Assembly: GCA_947448675.1 (NCBI GenBank)
Contig: CANFOR010000035.1
Location: 1 to 16,466 of the forward strand
Source: Betaproteobacteria bacterium
GTDB lineage: Bacteria > Pseudomonadota > Gammaproteobacteria > Burkholderiales > Burkholderiaceae_C
DNA: 16,466 nucleotides
Direction of reading: 5' to 3'
Within the stretch, counting starts at the first letter, position 1; each line of letters begins with the position of its first letter. The position numbers and the translations under genes were made by a program. This document shows positions 12,951 to 16,466 of the stretch, piece after piece. Under the pieces are notes generated by a model. The model ran no database searches, had not been told where the DNA came from, and worked only from the letters and a program-made list of their open reading frames with translations.

Positions 12951-14078
12951 TCAAAAACCTGTGCGCCCCGCTACGCGGGCGCGGATGCGCAGGTCGGGGC
13001 CGATGCGGGTGGTGTCGGTAAATTCCAACTCCAAGGCATCTTGCAGCGAGGTCAACGGCCCAAATGCGGCCATGCCGCGCCCGGGGCCGAGCAGCTGGGG
13101 CGCGAGGTAGAGCAAAAATTCGTCGACCAAGCCCTCACGGACAAAGGAACCATTGAGCTTGTGTCCGGCTTCGAGATGCAGCTCGTTCACCTCGCGCGCG
13201 GCCAGGTCGCGCAGCACGGCGGTCAGATCGACCTTGCCGTTGGTGTTGGGCAGGGCGATGACGCTGACACCGCGCGCTTCGAGGGCGCTGCGTTTGCGGG
13301 CATCGTCTATTGCGCAATAAATGAAGTACTGGCGCGCGCTTGCTTGCTCGGTGGCGAAGAGTGCGGCGTTGATCGGCGTTTCCAGGCGGCTGTCGATCAC
13401 CACGATGTGGGGCTGGCGCGGGGTGCTGACCAAGCGCACGTCGAGGCGCGGGTTGTCTTCGAGCACGGTGCCAATGCCGGTCAGCACGGCGCAGGCGCGG
13501 GCGCGCCAGGCATGGCCGTCGGCGCGGGCGGGCGCACTGGTGATCCACTGGCTTTGGCCGTTCTCCAGTGCCGTGGTGCCGTCGAGTGAGGCGGCCAGTT
13601 TCATGCGCACCCAGGGGGTTTTGCGCTGCATGCGGCTGAAGTAGCCTAGGTTAAGTTCGCGTGCAGAGCGCGCCAGTTTTACGTCTTCAGCTATCAATTC
13701 AATAGCTACACCGGCTTGCTGCAAGCGCGCAAAGCCTTGGCCTGCCACCAAAGGGTTGGGGTCGCTGGCCAGAGCCACCACCTTGGCAATGCCAGCGGCT
13801 ATCAGTGCGTCGCAGCAGGGCCCGGTGCGACCGTGGTGCGAGCAGGGCTCTAGGGTGACGTAGGCCGTGGCGCCGATCACATTGTGGCCAAGTGCTTGGG
13901 CCTCGCGCAGGGCCATGATTTCGGCGTGCGGCCCGCCGGCGCGCTGGGTATGGCCTTGGCCTAGGATGCGACCATCGGCTGTGGCAATCACCGCCCCCAC
14001 GCTGGGGTTGGGCGGCGAGAGCAGGCGGGCTAGCTGCGCTTGTTCGAAGGCTTGTTGGATGAGTGGCAGCAAATTCAC
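12951..14078 (-). CDS. ribD: Bifunctional riboflavin biosynthesis deaminase/reductase RibD
   Basis: A protein of about 375 aa carrying out the second and third steps from GTP in riboflavin synthesis. The N-terminal deaminase domain shows PNPSVGAVI (23-31), the zinc ligands in GGPHAEIMAL (His51, Glu53) and TLEPCSHHGRTGPC (Cys79, Cys88). The C-terminal NADPH reductase domain follows from RKTPWVRMKLAASLDGTTA, with QWITSAPARADGHAWRARACAVLTGIGTVLEDNPRLDVR and the late LHLEAGHKLNGSF. GTG at 14078 gives a GTGA overlap with the pilin stop; GTG at 14087 is also possible. The family usually starts further upstream of PNPSVG, so the N-terminus is short. A palindrome (13689-13707) is embedded in frame at residues 124-130 between the domains. 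Confidence 0.94.
   Translation of the reverse strand: MNLLPLIQQAFEQAQLARLLSPPNPSVGAVIATADGRILGQGHTQRAGGPHAEIMALREAQALGHNVIGATAYVTLEPCSHHGRTGPCCDALIAAGIAKVVALASDPNPLVAGQGFARLQQAGVAIELIAEDVKLARSARELNLGYFSRMQRKTPWVRMKLAASLDGTTALENGQSQWITSAPARADGHAWRARACAVLTGIGTVLEDNPRLDVRLVSTPRQPHIVVIDSRLETPINAALFATEQASARQYFIYCAIDDARKRSALEARGVSVIALPNTNGKVDLTAVLRDLAAREVNELHLEAGHKLNGSFVREGLVDEFLLYLAPQLLGPGRGMAAFGPLTSLQDALELEFTDTTRIGPDLRIRARVAGRTGF
13689..13707. repeat. Dispersed palindrome, copy 6 (inside ribD)
   Basis: AGCTATCAATTCAATAGCT has perfect 6-base outer arms (AGCTAT/ATAGCT). It encodes AIELIA within the linker between the deaminase and reductase domains of RibD. Confidence 0.6.
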
Positions 14079-14578
14079 TTCCAGCACGCGTCGCGCGTCA
14101 TGCCCGTACCCGTGATGCCTTTAACACCGGTGGAGCTGATCGAGAAGCCGCCGCAGGCATCGGTCTCGACAGGGGTGCCGGAAATGGGCGACAGGGTCAG
14201 GGTGTAGGCGGTTGCAATCACGGTCATAGTGTAATTGCCAGCCGCAGCCACTGCGGGGTTCATCTGGTAGAGGGCTGTGCCGCTGGAGGGCGAGATTTGC
14301 AAGCCGCCCGGCATTTGGCTCAGCACATTATTGCCCGCACGGTCTTGGTCAAAGCGGTCGTTTGCCGAGTAGAAACGCTGCATAAACTGCGCGGCCTGCA
14401 GCAACTGGTTGCGGGCATCGGCCCGTTGCGCTCGCACAATGTAGGCACGGTAGGAGGGCAGGGCGATGGCCGTCAAAATGCCGATGATAGCCACGGTGAT
14501 CAGCAACTCGATCAGCGTGAATCCATGCGGCTTCGCCTTGGCAGCATTTTTAAAAGTGTTTGCAAAGGGGTGAGACAT
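14075..14578 (-). CDS. pilE: Type IV pilin (PilE-like, minor or major pilin)
   Basis: A 167-aa prepilin. A basic leader of 19 residues ending KAKPHG is followed by the prepilin peptidase site G/FTLIELLITVAIIGILTAI, with the conserved Glu at position 5 of the mature protein and a long hydrophobic helix that anchors and packs the pilin. The globular domain begins RADARNQLLQAAQFMQRFYSANDRF and ends with two Cys (in DACGG and DACWK) that likely form the C-terminal disulfide loop. ATG at 14578 has GGAGAG six bases upstream. Placement 33 bases after pilY1 matches the minor pilin clusters of Comamonadaceae, where a PilE-like protein follows PilY1. Whether it is a minor or a major subunit cannot be told from this alone. 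Confidence 0.92.
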   Translation of the reverse strand: MSHPFANTFKNAAKAKPHGFTLIELLITVAIIGILTAIALPSYRAYIVRAQRADARNQLLQAAQFMQRFYSANDRFDQDRAGNNVLSQMPGGLQISPSSGTALYQMNPAVAAAGNYTMTVIATAYTLTLSPISGTPVETDACGGFSISSTGVKGITGTGMTRDACWK

Positions 14579-14611
14579 GAATGCTCTCCATAAATAAAAA
14601 TTCGTGCAATC

Positions 14612-16466
14612 TCAACGCAAGAACAATTGCCGGAAACTGCGCTTGACGATGCTTTTGGCATTGGGAGAGCAATTGACAATTCCGTTGGCGCATAAATTAA
14701 GCTTAATTAAAACGGAATCACCTGTAGTGCCTAAATCGAGAATATCAACACTGGTGGCCGAGCTGGTGGATTGCCGAATCAAAGATACGTCGCGTCCGTC
14801 TGCTGACGTGCTGTAGCCCGACACCGAGACCAGGTCGGCAGAGTTGACAATGCCATCGCCATTGGTGTCCAGAACTTGCCCTTTAGGCGAACCACCTGTG
14901 AGCGCGTCGATGATGTAGTTGTAGCCCACACCGGAGCTGCCCGAAGAACACGGGTCTGATGAACTAACCCCAGGCTGAATGGTGTCCACACGAATAATGC
15001 GTTTGTAGATCGATGCCACGGGGTAGACTGTGCGCTGCCCTGTATTGGGTAAATTGAAATACCAGCCCTGGTTGGTGGTCCAGGTAATGGTGTTGGAAGA
15101 AACGCTGTAATAGGTGACGACCTGGGTTGAGGTTGTGTTGTCAAAGGCGGTGACGATTTGCGAAACCGTGATGCTGGCCGACACGGCTTGCTGCACCAGG
15201 GTGTTGGTGCCCACAATTTGGCTTGTCGTCGGATTGGGGCTGGGCGTAACACCAAAGGTAGTCGTGTCGCGCAAACCATAGGCACTTTGAACCGATGTGA
15301 CGGTCAGATCGCTGTTGTCAAAAAACTTGCCGGTACCAAAGGCTACTAAATAGCCGCCATTGGGGTGGGGCATTACATGGGGCATGGCGGTAATGGCTTG
15401 TGCGGCACCTGCAGAGTTTTTGGCTTTGTACAAAGGCACGGGCGCACTGGCGGTGCCAAAGCCGGTGTTCCAATTGCCGGGCGTAGCGCTGCTGAGGTCA
15501 AACTTCCACATATTGCCCAAAAGGTCACCACCATAAGCCCCAATCACTTGGTTATTAGGGTCAAGCACCAGGCTGATGCCGCCCAAGCCGTTGTTGGGGC
15601 CAGCGAAGGTGTCAATTTTTTGAATTAAAGAACCATCTTTTAAATTCACAACAAAAAGCTGGGCCTTTCCCGATGCGCTGTAATATCCGTTGCCGAAGAT
15701 GGCCGCCCATTGTCCGTTGCGCATTAAGCCGATTTGCACATCGCTGAGTACATTGCCCAGTTCGCTGTAAGAGGAGATATCTGGCGCGATTTCCCATAGC
15801 ACATTGGCAGCAGAAAGGCTGGTGGGGTTGGTGGCATCGATTGCAAAGACCGATTTGGCTCCTGCACCAGTAGTGCCAATGACTATATTTTTCCATGCGC
15901 TGCCATTATAAAAATCGCCTTGTACGATGGGCCCGTCAACATAGTATCGGTGAACATAAGCTGGATCGGACAATTTGGCGATATTGGGCAACACCGAGCG
16001 TGGCACATAGGCGAAAATCTCACGTCCGTCGTTTTCTGCCAAGGCATGTAGCATGCCATCATTTGCTCCAAAAAAGAGAGCACCTTCCGCACGTGCAGCC
16101 TTGCTGCTCAAGTAAGCTGCGTAACTGCTGGCACCTGCAGTTCCAACTGGTAATGCGCTGTAGCCGTAATCGATACTGGGTTTTACCAGCACAGGTGTGG
16201 AGTTGACGACATCACCTAAAAGCGCAGCTCTTATGCGGTAATTGCGCACAGTGCTAGGCCCCTCATTGCTGCGATCGCCACGCAAATAGTTTACCAATAC
16301 GGCATCTACGGTTTGACCAGGAAAACCCGGTGCCAAGCTGCTGGCAAGGCCTGCAGCACCCAGCGCCGCGAAGGTAAATGGCGTTGCACTGCCAGAGGCT
16401 GAGTAAGAGGTGCCTACATAAATATTTCTGCTCGCCTGTGAGCGAGAGGCCATCGGCACACTTAAA
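14612..16466 (-). CDS. pilY1: Type IV pilus tip/assembly protein PilY1, C-terminal part (cut by window edge)
   Basis: About 618 residues of the C-terminal part are present; the frame is open through the right edge. The PilY1 beta-propeller signatures are clear: LGDVVNSTPVLV, GALFFGANDGMLHAL, EIFAYVPRSVLPNIAKLSD, WKNIVIGTTGAGAKSVFAID, and GAYGGDLLGNMWKFDLSS. A Ca-binding loop DTNGDGIVN (14843-14869) precedes the end, and the C-terminus KRSFRQLFLR is typical. PilY1 is secreted, sits with the minor pilins at the pilus tip, and supports pilus extension, adhesion and twitching in a calcium-dependent way. The N-terminal adhesin-like region (often vWA) is outside the window. The gene appears less GC-rich than the rib and tol genes. 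Confidence 0.95.
   Translation of the reverse strand, partial: LSVPMASRSQASRNIYVGTSYSASGSATPFTFAALGAAGLASSLAPGFPGQTVDAVLVNYLRGDRSNEGPSTVRNYRIRAALLGDVVNSTPVLVKPSIDYGYSALPVGTAGASSYAAYLSSKAARAEGALFFGANDGMLHALAENDGREIFAYVPRSVLPNIAKLSDPAYVHRYYVDGPIVQGDFYNGSAWKNIVIGTTGAGAKSVFAIDATNPTSLSAANVLWEIAPDISSYSELGNVLSDVQIGLMRNGQWAAIFGNGYYSASGKAQLFVVNLKDGSLIQKIDTFAGPNNGLGGISLVLDPNNQVIGAYGGDLLGNMWKFDLSSATPGNWNTGFGTASAPVPLYKAKNSAGAAQAITAMPHVMPHPNGGYLVAFGTGKFFDNSDLTVTSVQSAYGLRDTTTFGVTPSPNPTTSQIVGTNTLVQQAVSASITVSQIVTAFDNTTSTQVVTYYSVSSNTITWTTNQGWYFNLPNTGQRTVYPVASIYKRIIRVDTIQPGVSSSDPCSSGSSGVGYNYIIDALTGGSPKGQVLDTNGDGIVNSADLVSVSGYSTSADGRDVSLIRQSTSSATSVDILDLGTTGDSVLIKLNLCANGIVNCSPNAKSIVKRSFRQLFLR

Noticed and set aside
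14695..14708. Perfect 14-base palindrome AATTAAGCTTAATT near the end of pilY1
   Set aside because: It lies within coding sequence in a locally AT-rich stretch and lacks the GCTA/TAGC form of the repeat family; chance is adequate.
15341..15355. GGCTACTAAATAGCC in pilY1 as a possible seventh dispersed palindrome
   Set aside because: It encodes the GGYLVAFGTG block, which is conserved in PilY1 proteins, so it is unlikely to be an insertion of the repeat.

Overview
The window looks like chromosomal DNA of a betaproteobacterium, most likely family Comamonadaceae (Acidovorax/Rhodoferax/Polaromonas relatives). This is inferred from the high GC content, the protein sequences, the gene order, and short palindromic and GC-rich intergenic repeats of a kind I associate with that family. 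No species can be named. There is no tRNA, rRNA, CRISPR array, insertion sequence, phage or plasmid gene, and no gene-free gap reaches 300 bases.

Left part (1-2333). On the minus strand the start of a B12-binding-type radical SAM protein runs off the left edge. It is preceded by a small 75-aa unknown gene that shares an ATGA overlap with it. Divergent from these is a small DUF6172-like gene. Convergent with that gene is a DEAD-box RNA helicase of the RhlE group.

Middle plus-strand cluster (2406-6255). Five tightly packed genes encode a glutathione S-transferase, a 2-keto-4-pentenoate hydratase-family enzyme, a small GIY-YIG-like protein, tRNA-dihydrouridine synthase DusA and an EamA/DMT-family permease. 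Spacing runs from 25 bases down to an 8-base overlap, so they are probably co-transcribed, although the functions do not form one pathway.

Long minus-strand run (16466 down to 6306). In transcription order: pilY1 (partial, off the right edge), a type IV pilin (pilE-like), ribD, ribE, ribBA, ribH, nusB, a class I aminotransferase, ybgC, tolQ, tolR, tolA. Five of the junctions are 4-base ATGA or GTGA stop/start overlaps. This suggests one translationally coupled unit linking type IV pilus assembly, riboflavin synthesis, antitermination and the Tol envelope machinery. The riboflavin set covers RibD, DHBP synthase, lumazine synthase and riboflavin synthase. The GTP cyclohydrolase II half of RibBA has lost its zinc cysteines, so the first pathway step must be encoded elsewhere. 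The Tol cluster stops after tolA; tolB and pal are not here.

The most unusual sequence-level signals are: (i) a family of 17-25 bp imperfect palindromes (GCTAT...ATAGC type) at six places, four of them in frame inside genes; (ii) a YbgC thioesterase with an extra internal segment of about 45 residues whose DNA carries a large imperfect inverted repeat; and (iii) a 133-base tolQ-tolR spacer that looks like a dispersed Comamonadaceae repeat and could fold over the tolR ribosome binding site. I see no wholly new multi-gene system.
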